Shown: positions 24,006-37,400, numbered from the stretch's first letter. The stretch: DNA of 64,000 bases from Combretum micranthum (GCA_024138025.1 JAMXBD010001212.1:124001-188000); one strand, 5' to 3'. Numbers and translations: made by a program. Notes: a model not told the origin generated them from the letters alone.

Positions 24006-25770
24006 TAATTTGATGCATTCTTGGATAAATTCCTATGAATATGTGCTTTTAATGTTTAAATATTGTTTTTCAGCTCCTAGAATGAAAAGAAGTCAAAATA
24101 AATGTTTGGATCAGATTTGAAGCAAAATAACAGCAAATCTTAAAGACAGAATTGGTTGAGCCTTGCAAAAGTGCCTATAGAGGCCTAAAATTCAAGGAAA
24201 AACAATATAAAATGGTTTGTCGCGCCTACATCAAGCCCTCAACATATATTTTGAGGAGATCAAGCCTTGGACTTGAAGAAAAGCATATGTTGCGCCACAC
24301 TGTTGAGCCCTAGATTTGACCTGCGACAAATGCTAGACGAAGATCGGACCTTTTGCTCAGAAAGTATAGTTTGGGTCGAACTCAACTCTCAAGCTCTCAA
24401 TACATTGATTTATCCCTTAGTCGAAGAATGGATAAAAACTCGAGCCTTTCTAACAGATAGCCATAGATTAGGTCGAACCCTGATATCAAAGCGCTGCTCG
24501 AGCCCTCGACGTACTCTACCTTACCCCGCAAAGAGTTATCATGCATATATTTTATGTACGCATTGCCTTGATCTAAAGCGCATGTAAATAAATGATGATG
24601 TTATAAAGAATCTGCCAGCTCAACGAATAAAATCGCCATGATTTCTATGTCGGCCTATAAAAAAGGTGTAGAGACATGCGATCAGCAATGTAGCATGTGT
24701 AATTATTACTTAACATAGTATAGAGAGAGAATTATGAGGCGAAAGAACTATTTCTTCTTGCATTAAAAATTTTGAGTTTTCTAGGTAAAATCATTTTAAC
24801 TCATTGTTTGTAATTTTTGCAAGACTTTGATCTTAATTGAAATATTCTTTGATTAATTATATATTATTTCTTCAAAATTATCGTGTGTAATGTTTGTATC
24901 CATGGAAAAACAATCTCTTGTAGCTTAGGATTTGTGAAACCCAAATCTTGATTCATGTGATCTCAAATGTGCTTTCAATTAAATTTTGACTGGGTATTTG
25001 TAATTGGTAACTTGATTTTATTTTCATCGGTCTAAATGTGTGGTGCATCTTTTAGATTCATAATTGATTTCAACTAAATAGATTGAAAAATTATTCTTTT
25101 GAATATATCTATGGCTACTAATGGAGTCGCTCATAATCACCTTGAGAGAGGGATGGTGAAACTTTCTGTCGTTTGTTTTGAAATTCAGTAGGTTGGTTTT
25201 AAAAATAAAGGATTCTTAAACTTTATGCGAGTCTAAGCCACTGATAACTTGTGAGGATATTCTGATGGTTTGGTTTAGACCTAGAGCTACTAACCTTAAG
25301 AGAGGCTTTAGCTTATACCAGTGAATTCGATAGTACAAATACACTAGTATATAACTCTCTCTCTAAGTTTTGTTAAGAAATTACATAATAAGGAATTGGT
25401 GAAGCAAACCCTGCGCTTCTATCTTGCATTTTTACAAACCTATCCTTAATTTTGCGCTGAAAACATTTGTAAATTTCCACTAACTTTAATATAACTTCTA
25501 TTTTTATCATGGCTTTCTAAATATTCTTTGGCTAGATAATAGATGAAATGCGAAGTAAGGTAGATGCCAACGATCCATCAGAATACCACCTAATATTTTC
25601 TATACTACTTCAGTAAGTGCACTTACCAAATGTTGGTAGTTGCTTTTGAAGTTGAATTGAACGTATTAGTTTCAGAAATTTTTGAATTCTTCAACTTCGT
25701 GGTCTTTTAAAATGGTTTTAAATTCAACTAGTTAACAGTGTTTTCCGAAACAAAACACAAAACCAATCCA
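24006..25770 (+). mobile_element. LTR of a Ty3/Gypsy (Athila-like) element
   Basis: This is a long non-coding segment ending ...CAATCCA at 25770, ten bases before a tRNA-Asp type primer site. A TATAAAAAAG box lies near 24656. The left boundary is estimated. An apparent ORF at 24267-24587 (106 codons) shows no recognisable domain and is probably chance. Confidence 0.5.
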
Positions 25771-25780
25771 ACTAAGTTTT

Positions 25781-25801
25781 TAGCGCCGTTGCCGAGGATC
25801 G
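25781..25801 (+). other. Primer-binding site, tRNA-Asp type
   Basis: The sequence carries GCGCCGTTGCCGAGGATCG. It differs at two positions from the TGGCGCCGTTGCCGGGGATC site known next to Athila/Tat 5' LTRs, and fixes the upstream LTR as plus-strand. Confidence 0.7.
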
Positions 25802-26139
25802 GTGTTGGATTTATTAATATGAAGCTCAATAGGGCACTATCTAAAAGCATTTCATTTATTAGACTACTCACTAATTTTGTCAATAGTTTTCGTTTTTGTT
25901 TCTGTTTTCTTTTTATTTTCTGTAAATATTTCTTTATTCATAGTCTTTATTTCTGTAAATATTTGTTTATTTTTGTTTTTATAGATAATGCTAACCCTTT
26001 TTCTCTTTCTTTTATAATATATATATATATATATATACCACACATGATGTATATATCTATTTTGTTTTTAATTTATTTTTGTATATATCATCTTATCTGT
26101 TTGTAAATATTTCTGCTTCTTTTGCTTTTGTTTTTCTGT
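25802..26139 (+). mobile_element. Short interior remnant of the Athila-like element
   Basis: T-rich sequence with (TA)n at 26017-26037 and no gag. The element is cut off where the duplicated DRM1-gene flank begins (about 26140), so nearly all of its interior is missing. Confidence 0.45.
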
Positions 26140-27067
26140 TGAGTTGTTGTGTTGTGTTTTGTGTTTGTACATAGTCTTTGATCTAATTTTAATAATATAA
26201 TCTAATGACACTTTTTGGTCATAACTATTGGATGATTATATTTTTCATGGAGAAATATAATAATGGATAAAATAGGATACTTTTTAAACAATTTGATATG
26301 ATTAACCTGTAATGCTAATGAAACTGAGCCATCGCATTAATGTTTTTCAATACAATTGAGCTTATAATCTTTTCATGACTTATTCACATTCTTAATTCAT
26401 ATATCAAATTGCTTATCTTAATTGTAAATAATAACATTTTTTATCATCATTGCATCCAGCATCTATTATTTCACAATATTCAATATAATGAAACTTATTA
26501 TGTTTTTGTTCCATGGATATTGAATAGCTAATGATAACCTATTGCCATGTTTTGATGACCTAAAATATGCTATATTGAATAAATAGAAATGAAAAGTAAA
26601 ATATCTAAAATAACTTTATATACATACATATATATATATATTAAAATAAGAGCTGCCAAACCTTAGGAAGGAAAGCTATCTTTCTAACCCTAACAATCAA
26701 CATAGGTACATGCTACTTATGATCTACTCATAAGAATGCACTTATTACCTCCACATATTGTAATTTTAAGGATTCTTATCATCGTTTAATTAAAAAGTTA
26801 ATATCATGCTCATATTACAAAACCTACTTCAAACTTGAATTTTGAAAAGATTTTTATTTATTTTTCATGAAAATCATTGATAAAACTTTTATATTAAAAT
26901 TTAAAAGCAATGATGAAGAAAATAATAAAAAAAAATAGAGAGACTAATAAGCTTAAGTCATAATTTGCCATATGGGTTCATCAGGTTCGATCGCTATGCC
27001 TATTATGGTGTGGCTAAATTTTAATATAATCTCTTTGTCATAAATAGTTAAAATGAGGTTGCAAATG
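26140..27067. repeat. Segmental duplication, copy 2, left part
   Basis: Colinear with the left part of 20491-21730 at roughly 80-85% identity by eye, down to the small (TA)n tract. The last five bases, AAATG (27063-27067), are the target-site duplication of the solo LTR inserted here. No copy of the DRM1-like coding exons precedes it. Confidence 0.8.
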
Positions 27068-28470
27068 TGAAATGATCCAAACCAATAATAAAAAATCAAA
27101 ATAAAATAAAATCAATGTAATCCATTTTGATTTGTATGTAGATTTAAATTGCTAATTTTTTTTTCAAAATTACCAAAACTAGCCCCCAAACCAAAAACCT
27201 AAAATTTGAAAATTCAAAAGCAATTCAAATATCGAAATTAATTAAATTATAATTTCCAGACATTTCTTTAAATAAAAATTTTTGTAAGAAAAATAAAAAC
27301 AATATCGTTAAAAGCTTCAATTTTACAAATTATCATTTCACCCTTAACTGGAAACTTACTCGTATTAATAATTCAAAATTGTGAATAAATTAGACTTGGT
27401 TGATATATTTAAATCATTATTAGCCTAAGTGGTTAATTAAAAATCTTAAACTGATTAAAACAAGCTAAGGGTCTTACATATATAAGATTTAGATACACTG
27501 GATTATGCCATGTGGCAAAAACCCTAAAAGGAGACCTATCCTGGTCTAAAACCTAATTCTGCCATTTTCTTTCCCATATAAATATTCCTTTCCTTTTTTT
27601 TTCTTCCTCATTCCCTTTTGTAAAGCCTTCTTAAATCCTAAGATAAGGTTCTCTAAAACCCTATCTCTTTCTTAATGCTAAATATGGAATTAGCAAAAAT
27701 GTAGCACTAATTAATTGATATATGTGTCTTTACATGAGGAAAATGGAGAGGATAAGGTAGTATTAGAAGATGAAGAAGACCAACCATTATAATAAAATTT
27801 GTGTCAAGGTAAGCATGAGATCTTAAGATGTTGTAATGTGAATACTTTAGCATTTTGAGTATGAAATCTGCTTGGGTGAGTTAATATATGTTTAGGGTGT
27901 CAAGAAATCAATTTTTGGAGTGATTTTGAAGTCTTAAATTCCCTTCTTAGTTGATTCAAGTGAAAAATATTGTTTGGAGTGAGGTAAAACATCAAAACTA
28001 ACTTATTTTATAAAATTGTGGTAGTTTTGAAGTTAGATATATTATAATAGCAATAAATAGTGCATTAGGGTTGAGTTTTGTTGCAAGTTGATGTTAGCAA
28101 GGTAAAATGATGAAAATCTTATATAAGCATATTGCAAATTTTCGGAGCAATTATGGTAAAAATGGATTTTGCTGTCAAAACTAAATGTTTAAGGCTCTCA
28201 ATTTGGATTAATCATGTTTTAACAAATGGAAAATGAAAATAGATGAGTTAGGCATAAACAAGACCTTCAAATACCTTTAAGATCACCTAAATTTCCACAA
28301 CATGTTTTTAACAAAAATATTAAGTTTGAGTACGAAACAAAGCAAACACAGAAAAGCATTGCATGTTCACGAGTTGTGTACCTTTCCCTGGTTCTCTTTG
28401 AGCCATTAAAAACACAAAGAGTCATGTTCTCTAGAAAAGCCGACATGTACATGATGTCGTAAACCTGTCT

Positions 28471-28740
28471 ATGCTTCTCTCTGCCTTTAAAAAGATTATG
28501 AAACCAAGAAGAACACAAGGAGATGCATACATATATGTTTCCCCTATGCTTCTCTCTGTTTCAAAAAATGCCTTAAAACCCAAAAGAACATGGGGAGATG
28601 CATAAGCTATGTTCCTCCCGTGCTTTTCTCTGCTTCAAAAAATTCCTTGAAACCAGAATAACATGGAGAGATACATACAATCGTATTCCCCTCATGCTTC
28701 TCTTTGACCCCTAAACAAAGAAGAACACAGGGTGTATGAT
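28471..28740. repeat. Diverged tandem repeat, period 74-75 bp, about 4 units
   Basis: The phrase ATGCTTCTCTCTG (or close) recurs at 28471, 28546, 28620 and 28694, each time followed by AAACC...AGAACA...GGGAGATGCATA-like words. It lies inside the LTR at 27068-30866. Confidence 0.7.
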
Positions 28741-29181
28741 TGTCATAACCGGCCTGGACCAACTGATTCAACCTGGTTCGACCAAAATCGACGCTAATGC
28801 TAAGTTGAGTCTCGTCTAAGACTCATTTTTGTAACTAACCGGCAAGACCCGATCAAACTGAGTTGAATCGGGAAACTGGAGGTTGAATCGATTGACCAGA
28901 TCAGTTGACCCTTAAAATAAAAAACAAAATAAAAAAATAGAATTTAAATATTTATTCATACTTATTATAATTTTATAACATATAATCATTAAATCATATT
29001 TATTTAATAATTAATTGATGAATTTGCTCCAAATGTATATTTAATTGAGTGATGACACATATATTAGTCTTTTATAATTAAATTATCTCTTATATTTTTA
29101 CTTTTTCGTGACCCTGGTTCGACCCTTCGACTCCTCACCCCCTAGCCTATCTAGGTCAAACCCTGATTCTGTTCTGACAAT
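28739..29181. mobile_element. Probable nested TIR element inside the solo LTR
   Basis: The ends read ATTGTCATAAC and GTTCTGACAAT, an imperfect inverted repeat. The interior has GGTTCGACC/GGTTGAAT-type words on the left and GTTCGACCC on the right. The host tandem repeat resumes after it (CACAGGGAGATAC near 29196). No clear target-site duplication is visible. Confidence 0.4.
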
Positions 29182-30866
29182 AGTGACCAAAACACAGGGA
29201 GATACATTCCCCCGTGTATGACCCGTGCTCTTTGCCAGCCTCCTATTAACTTTTCCTTTTCTCACTCGAATCGCACGAACTTGACCTGTTCTTTCCTAAC
29301 CTTAAGTGACTTTCTAAAACCTTCAAAATACATATCTAACAAGCTTTAATACCCTATTCACGGTATATATCCTCTAAACACATTTAATCCACATGCCTCA
29401 TATGAATGAAAGTAATTTGTACTTAATAATTAGAGTAGTACACTAAGAATTAAACGAGATTAGTGAACTATGGGAACCTATTCTTAAAAGGTCAAGAATC
29501 GAGACCTATAAAGTGTAGCCTACTAAGGGTTAGCCAGCCTAAGCCTAAAACCGACACTAGCCTACATAATTAACTAGATAACTTGGCTAGATGAAACAAA
29601 TGACCCTTTAAACATTATCTTGAGTTACAAATTAAAGTGACCTAAATGTAAGAAACAACATAAATGAAATAAAGGTAGTAAAGCTTGAACTAATTCTCGG
29701 CTTCAATTGTGAGTAGTTATTGGACATTGAGCTTCAAAAGGGATTTGAAAGCTTAAACCAAACAAAAAGCATGCATAACTACATGTTGCTTGCTAGGATA
29801 GTATTAATTACCGAACTAAGAATTTAAACTCAGCTTAATTGATTACTGGTTGCTACTTGGCCACTTATTTTAGGAATGGTACCCTCAAACTGGGTTGCGA
29901 GTCTGATTGCAACTTTTGGATGATGTGGTAGTTTAGGCACTTAGGCCGCCATGGATGCTTGGTTTGGGCTCGGGATAGTTGATAAGGAAATTTTTGAGAT
30001 TGGGCGATCGATTAGGAATAGGTACAAAGTTGTGACAAGTTATAAGGCATAATAGGACCCTGCATAAAGAGTGACAATGGACTGTGCTCGTCGATGGAGC
30101 TTGTGAGGAGATAACCTGGACGAGACTACTTCCTTCCTTTCTTTCCAGTAAGTTCTAGGAACTTATGGAACCTCCGTCTTGGGCGTGATCTGAGAGAACT
30201 TTATTCCTTTTGTTTAGCGAGAGTATGATTACTCTTATGCATGTTAGTATTTCTAGGATGATGGGAATATTTGTTTGTTGACCTATAACTTAACTAAACT
30301 TAATTTATGCTTATTGCATTAGCCTAAGGGTACATGACATGCATGTAGGTGTTTAGTTACTGTGTACTGGGCTTCACTGCTTATTTCTCACTATTTCAGG
30401 TATCAAGAATTATCACTTTGTGAACCTTCATCATGCCCCATGGATTTCGAGTCTAATGAGTTTCGAAGAGTGACTTAAACAAGTAGGGGGTCGTGTAGAC
30501 TTTGAGAATTTGGGAATCTTTATTTTTTTTCCTTCTGTTTTTATGGATGGTTTTAAACTTTAAGCTGTTTTATTACTTTTAGGCGAGTGCCAAACTTTTT
30601 AATCAAGTTGAGCTTACCTCTCCTTTTGTGGCTACTATCTTAAAATGTTTTAGACTTTAAATTTCGTTTTATACTCTTAATTGTTTTTCTATATCTTTTG
30701 GATAAAGGTTCTAAGTTGTGGCAAAATAGTCAAACTAATCCAATTTCACAATAAAAATTGAATAGTTACCCACCAAAATAACGAAAGCCTTGCACATGTC
30801 ACTTGGTGGGATTATGTGTGGAAAAACAACCATGCCCTTAAATTCCCTAAGGGCTGGGTCATTTCA

Positions 30867-31315
30867 AAATGAGTTGCAAGTCATATAAATCGCTATGGCT
30901 ATTATGGTGGTGGTAGTCGATGTGGCTAAATTCTAATACAACCTCTTTGTCATAAATAGTTAAAATGAGGTTGCAAATGAGTTGCAAGTCATATATAAGA
31001 TACTAAAAGACAAATGAAATTTGTGTTTGGCTTTAGCATATGTTGCCTTAAGTGCACATCAAGAGGCAAGAAAATAGAAGAGATTGAGCATGTTCACCTC
31101 AACATATTCCACCTCATGATAATCACAGTACATGTGTGTGCCCAATCATGAAGAACTATCCTAGATTTCCCTTGAAGGCATACGAAGAAGGGACATTCTT
31201 GTTCAACCTTTTGGCCTCTTTCATTGCTAGTCCTCTACACTTAACACAACATTGTTTTCTATGCACTTAGTAGCATTTTACTATCTTTAGCATTAGGGTA
31301 TCTATTTGTAAACTA
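30867..31315. repeat. Segmental duplication, copy 2, right part
   Basis: Continues the match to 21330-21730 (GGCTTTAGCATATGTTGC, AATCACAGTACATG, GCACTTAGTAGCATTTTACT). About 120 bases around ATGGCTATTATGGTGG and TTAAAATGAGGTTGC also occur to the left of the solo LTR, so a small tandem duplication existed here before insertion. The stretch 31316-31576 holds nothing I can name. Confidence 0.8.
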
Positions 31316-31581
31316 TCCCATGTTTGTTTTTATACAAGCCTTAAGTATAGGAGGTATCCCAATCGCGGTTCTTAAGCCTTCTGTTGAGAATCATACAACA
31401 ATAATATCTAACACATGGTGGTTTTCTTCTTTACCACATAACCATTCACATAAATCAGTCCTATAATAAACCTATTTTAGGGAACTGTGATAATAGTAAT
31501 GATGTGACCAAACCATTCTAGTCATATTTTTGTCAATAGCCTTTCTTACTACTAAGCTCTAGGCTTTTAGAACATTGATAT

Positions 31582-34287
31582 TGAAATAATCTAAATTATT
31601 TAATAACTAAAATTTGCATGTGAATACAATATTAGTCCTAGATATTAAGTTTGAAGTAGTTTCGATTTATGAAATTGAATGTATAGAAATATGTTTGATA
31701 TATTATGTTTATTAATGTAAATTATTGATGTAAGTAATTATGTGTAATGAAATTAATGTTATTGTTTTATGCATATTAATGTGTGTATAGTATAATTAAT
31801 ATTTGTGTCTTTTATGCATAAATATGTTTGTGTTATGTTTAAATTTATAAAATCAACTTTTGAATTATTTAAGGAATTGTTGATAGAAATTTTACAAAAT
31901 TAAGCCTATGTTTCATGCATAAATTACACCCAAATGAGCTCTAAATTAAACCAAATTAACCCAAAGTCTTTTATGCCTCAAAAGTCAAACTTAAGACAAT
32001 TTTGAGTCATAAATTTGATCAATTAAGGCCTCTTCTGGCAACCCTCCATTTCCATACTAATTTCCCTCTTCTTTCTTTCCTTTTCTCTTTTCCTTTCCTT
32101 CAAACTACAAGCCCTAAACCAAAGACTAATACCAAGCTCATGGAATCAAAAATCTCTCCAAGCTAAGGCTTATTCATGTAAGTCAATACAAGTATAGACT
32201 TTTGTTTTATTTCCTTTCTTGTAGTATATATGTGAAATCTATGGTATAATGAGTTTAATATCTTTTGAGTTGTATGGTTCATGCATTGATATAGGTTGGA
32301 TTGTGTTTCGTTATTGTGTGAACTTGTTTATGTGTTATAGTAGTTATAAGAAGTGTTGGTGAGGAGTAATGTTGATTTGAGTAGTTGAAGTTGAAGGGAA
32401 GAGGAGGGGAGGATTTGATGTGATTGAAATAGTTTAATGTGTTGTTTTAATGTTCAAAGTTGCTAGGATTGATTAGTGTGGATAGAAGATAGTATATGAA
32501 GCTAAAAATGAACTTGAAGAAGGATTAAAAGTGTTGTAGGTTAGGAATTTGCAAAGTGCAAAACAGGGGAAATAAACTCTTTTCGAATAGGTCTGTTTTT
32601 GAACGTACGCCGGCATCTGGTACTTCAATGCCGTCAGCGTAGAGGTGGTGTTGAATGTGATCATAATCGATTTTTTTTAAAGCCGCTTCGAACACCGCTA
32701 GTTTTTGCAAGAAAACTTTGCCAATGTTTATTTTTCAAAGTGTACGTCGGCCATTAGGGCTTTAACCGCTAGCGTATGGGCTGGTGTTGGACACGAACAA
32801 AATCAAAATATTTAATGCCGGGTGCAACACCACTGCGTATAATTTTAACTCTGCCGGCGTTCATTCAAATTTTGCCTGCATAGAAAGGCCGCATATCCCC
32901 TGAGTTTTTCAAGTTCAAACTTCTTCAATTTTTAATCTTTACTTCATGTATTACCTTCTAATGAATATACAAGCTAAATAAACATATTTTATATATGAAT
33001 TAGATGTTAAAACTATATGCTAAGCTATTTGAATCTCCTTGTATAGTTAACCTAGAATTGTGATATATACATATATATATGTGAATTCTACATTCAATTA
33101 TTGGTCGATTTGATATTCTTATTTCAGTTAAAGGTTCTTCGATTATTTCCCCTCCGAGTGAATATAGTAATTTACTATCGGGTTCAGGTATACAATAGCT
33201 TATTTGTTGTGTGCTAGGGCTAGGCATTCTTTAATTAATTTAATTTAATTTAATTCAACTTAATGTTTTGACGAACTGGATGTCTATTACGCTGTTTAAT
33301 CTGGTCCGAGGAGCAGCAAACCTGTCATGATGCAATGAAATGTTAGTTAGGCGCTTAACCTAAGTCATGATGCAATGATTTTACCATAATGCAATGGTAC
33401 TTTATGATGCAATAGCGATTCATTTTGGTTAAGTGGATAGCCGATGGAGGGGAATAGTATCTGAATAACGTTTGCTTAAACTTATGGAGAAATACCATGG
33501 TTTAGTTCAAAGTTTATGGGAACTTATGAACTAGGCTCATGTTGTAGACTAAGTTTAAGTAGAGTCGGGCAACGACTTTTGAACCCTAAATGAAGCTATT
33601 TCTTTATGGAATAGATATAGGTGATATAATTATTCGAACTGCTTATATCAACCCCCTTAACAGCTGCTGTTACTTAAGACCCCTAAATTCCCAAAGCGTG
33701 ATCCCGGGGTTTGAACACTCTTCTGTTGTTCTGTAAAAGAAAACTTAATAAGATAATGACTTGAATCATTGATGCATTCCATTTGATTTAAGTTTGCTTG
33801 ATAAATTGTTGTTGTATTTTGTTATCGTGTACTGGGCCTTTGTCTCACTTTTGCTGCTTTGCAGGTAATGAAGATGAGTTATATGATGATCTGGGTTACG
33901 AGTCAGAATTTGAGAGATTCATGGATGAGTGGGACAAATAGGACTTGAATGCCCTGGATTTTTTGGAGAAGCTTTTGTTAAAGCAAAATTCTCTGTATAG
34001 AAGGGTTGATAGATAAGCCTAAGTTGTAAAGACCTTAAGATCTCTTAGGGTTACCTTTTGTCTAAGGGAAAAATTGTAATTTTTGTAGTGTCTTGTATTA
34101 GCACTAACTTTGTACATATGATGTATATATATGTATAGATTGTTTTTATTAGCAATCTTGTTTTGTTAAAAGTTATTTATAAAGTTTAGTAGATTTTAGG
34201 ACAACCTTACATATAATGTGAAAATGTTATATGTGGTTGGGGACTCGATACTCCAAATCTCGGGATATAGTGGATCGGGTCTTTACA
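31582..34287 (+). mobile_element. Large solo LTR, 2.7 kb, TSD GATAT
   Basis: The LTR starts TGAAATAATC and ends GGGTCTTTACA, with GATAT at 31577-31581 and 34288-34292. It carries a donor-like GTAAGT near 32179 after a pyrimidine-rich leader, the box GTGTACTGGGCC near 33826, and the acceptor TTTGCAG at 33864 followed by an acidic frame. No interior or partner LTR is present. ORFs listed on the minus strand near 32.5 and 33.0-33.2 kb show no domain. Confidence 0.82.
33865..33941 (+). other. Exon-like acidic reading frame in the solo LTR
   Basis: After the acceptor TTTGCAG, GT is followed by 24 codons beginning NEDELYDDLGY, containing FERFMDEWDK, then TAG. The upstream CTCAC fits a plant branch-point motif. 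Similar frames occur in two other LTRs of this window; see findings. No function is known. Confidence 0.55.
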
Positions 34288-34438
34288 GATATCTTCATGA
34301 AGTAGACAAGATTCCTTCCCTCCACCTTATATTTGTGACGAATATTATAATTGTTAGAAAAAAAAAAGGAAAAGAGATATTACTACATTTAACATGTCTT
34401 TAGAGTATTTATAACCTAAACCATTGCCATATATATTA

Positions 34439-37400
34439 TGTAAGGATTCGACATGTACTATATTAAAATATAACATGTCACCTCTCCTAACCATGTATAA
34501 TATACGAATATATTACACGTAAGGTTGTCTAATAAGGAAATGTTTATGTGAATTGCCTGTTTAACCTGATTAAACTTACAATAACTTTAGCAAAAACTAC
34601 TCATAAAAGAGTAGATACTTTAATACATTAACATATAGATACCAATATTATGGTATCTTAAAGTTTACAAACATATATTATATACAATATAAGGAATTTA
34701 AATAGAAACTTTATATTGTAAACTTAGGTTTATAAGCAAGCCAAGTTTATACTATTACAATTTTAAAAAATAAGCTTAATTTGGTCTTTCTTTCCTAGGA
34801 AAACAGTAAGGTCGGTCTAAGAATCTTAATAGTCGCACTCATCCAAAAAGTCTTCAAAGTCCATTCCATAACCCAATGCATCATAGAACTCATCATCTTC
34901 AATACCTAAAATAGTAAAAATGAGTCAATGGCTCGGTACACAGAAATACAAACAAATACGATGTGGCATACACTCATGAATTAATGCAGGATAAAATCAT
35001 ACATTATTTCTTTTTATTCAAATCAATAGAGGAACACTGGAGTATTCGAACTCTGAATTCAATTATAGAGAAATCTAGGGCTCCTGGGTAACAACATCTG
35101 CTTAGGGGGTTAATATAAGCATCCCGAATACTTATATCTCTAATAAATCCTCATAAAGAAAAATTAATTTCATATAGGGCTTACAGCCATTACCAACTTT
35201 ACTTAACTTAATCAATGATATCACCTAGTTCAATTGTCCCCATAAACGCAAATTAAATCGTATTATATCCTTTTAAGATAAGCAAACATTACAATGATAT
35301 AATACCCCCTATCAATTACTCGCTAAGCCACTAAGAAAAGTCATTGCATCATGACTAAGTGGCCTAAGCGGCTAAACTACCATGTTTACCTCGTTAACAT
35401 GATTGCCGCTCCCCGGACCAGATTCAATGGTGTAAAGCACAACCAATTCAAACAATCTTTAATTCACAATCATATATGTATATATAACCAAAAAATCAAC
35501 AATCACGTTACTATGTACCATGATAATTAGGTTTATCAAGCAAAAGTCCAGTATTCGAACTCAATCAAGTACGGCAATCTGTTAAAGAAATCATCCACAT
35601 AAAACATGATTAATTCACAATCATATTCCAATTCATAATCACTCACACAATATATGTGTATGGTGGGGTTGCTGCAACTGGCCGATCACGTACGATAGCG
35701 TGTAGTGATCGATCTGAGAGAAGTCCTAAACTGATAACACTTATAGGATGTCGTAGAGAGAGATGCAGGACGGGAAATAGGCAAACCCGGTTTCTTAAGT
35801 GCACGAGTATAATAGAAGATCAAATTAAGTAGACTCGATCGTTCTTGACTCGTTGATAAAATAGATGTTTCGATCTTTCTTGGAGATGTTTCAGTAGGGT
35901 ATATGCGTTGCTCTCAATCTTAGTAATCTTAGCAGAATGCCCCCAAATGAGAGGAGGAGCATCCTATTTATAGATGTTGGAGACTAGCAGTAGCCGTTGG
36001 ATGAATCCGGATGGATGGTTGAGATGAAGCATTGCTTGCAACCATTGGATCCCTTTCATAAATCGACGGTTAGAATCCATTCCTTCTTTTATGTATGTAG
36101 GCATGGGCTTTGGATATTGGCCTGAAATAGAATGAGGGCTTTTATACTAAAAATGGAGCCCATTTTCTTATTAAAATAACCCATATTTAATATAAAATAG
36201 AAGTAGGCTCATTTTATTCCAATAAGCCCTATTTTAGCCAAATAAAGCCCAAATTAACCCATAAAGATTTTTTAGTCTACCTTTTGAGCACGGGAAATCC
36301 GAATAAAACCAAGAGTGAAATAAATCGGTCCAACGATTCTTGTTTCGAGCCTACCAAGTCAAATCTCCCTATAACATCTCTTATTGGACTCGATCTTCTA
36401 AACCCCATCACTAGCCTAGAAGATTGACCCGTGGTATTAAATCGGGCCGAAAGTCCATTTATCGAAATGACCCTCTACAATATATTTATGTATATATCAT
36501 ATTTTCAAACAATATATATATATCAAACATTTCTATTTCTCAATTGAATATAATCATAATTAGTTTTAAGTATTTAACATTCATTAATCTCAAATTAACT
36601 CGTATAATAACATAACTTAGTATTAATTCTCATAATAGGTTTATATAAGCTTTTTAATTAATCATAAATTAAGAAATAATTAAGGAAAAACATATAAAGA
36701 AATGAAATTATCACAAACAAATTTAATTAATAATTCTTTTTAGGGGTATGCCGGCTCAACGCCGACGGTGTAGTGGAAGAAGGTCAGCAGCATATGACTT
36801 AAAGGCCGACGATGTAGGGAAGTCTGATACAAGTTTATAAATAGGTCAGAAAGTGAAATGGGGTGCTATACAAGTGTATCAAGGGCTGTTTGAATCTAAC
36901 GAAAAACACATGAAAGGTCAGAAAATGAAACACTCGTACATATAGGGTATATCCAAGGCTGTATCAACTCAAAAAAACATACTATAGGCTTCAGAAAATG
37001 AAACACCCTTGGATACAGGCTGTTTCAACCAAGGGGAAAATGCATTTCGAAAACAGTGGGTGATACTCCCTTGTATAAAGGTTGTATTAATGGATGTATG
37101 ACCCATACACCCTTCCAAACAGGCTGTATATCGAGGTGTATGAAAATTTTTACCTTCCTTTGTTTCAAACTCAATTTTTCTCCACTTTTCTCATATCCTA
37201 TCATACCCTAAGCTCAATATAAACATCATTCATCATGTCTCATGCAATTATCAACAAAAAAGTACAAAATCCACTTCAACAACATCAAACAATACTATAT
37301 ATCACTCAACATAAATTAAACCCTATATCACTAAATTCACCAACTCAAACATATTCAAAACAACTCCTACACTGACCATAACTCCTCCATCACAACTTAT

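Larger units (their letters stand above)
27068..30866 (+). mobile_element. Large solo LTR, 3.8 kb, TSD AAATG
   Basis: The insertion starts TGAAATGATCC and ends GGGTCATTTCA, with AAATG on both sides (27063-27067 and 30867-30871), and it splits a sequence that is continuous at 21.4 kb. TG...CA ends and a 5-bp duplication fit an LTR; no second copy or interior is present, so it is read as a solo LTR. TATAAATATT near 27577 is a plausible TATA box, GTAAG near 27808 a plausible donor, and the terminal module (GTACTGGGC near 30364, TATTTCAG near 30400) follows. Its final exon-like frame is damaged. It contains a 75-bp tandem repeat and a nested insert. Confidence 0.78.

Noticed and set aside
24267..24587. 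106-codon ORF as a gene
   Set aside because: It lies inside an LTR, has no domain and no neighbouring exon.
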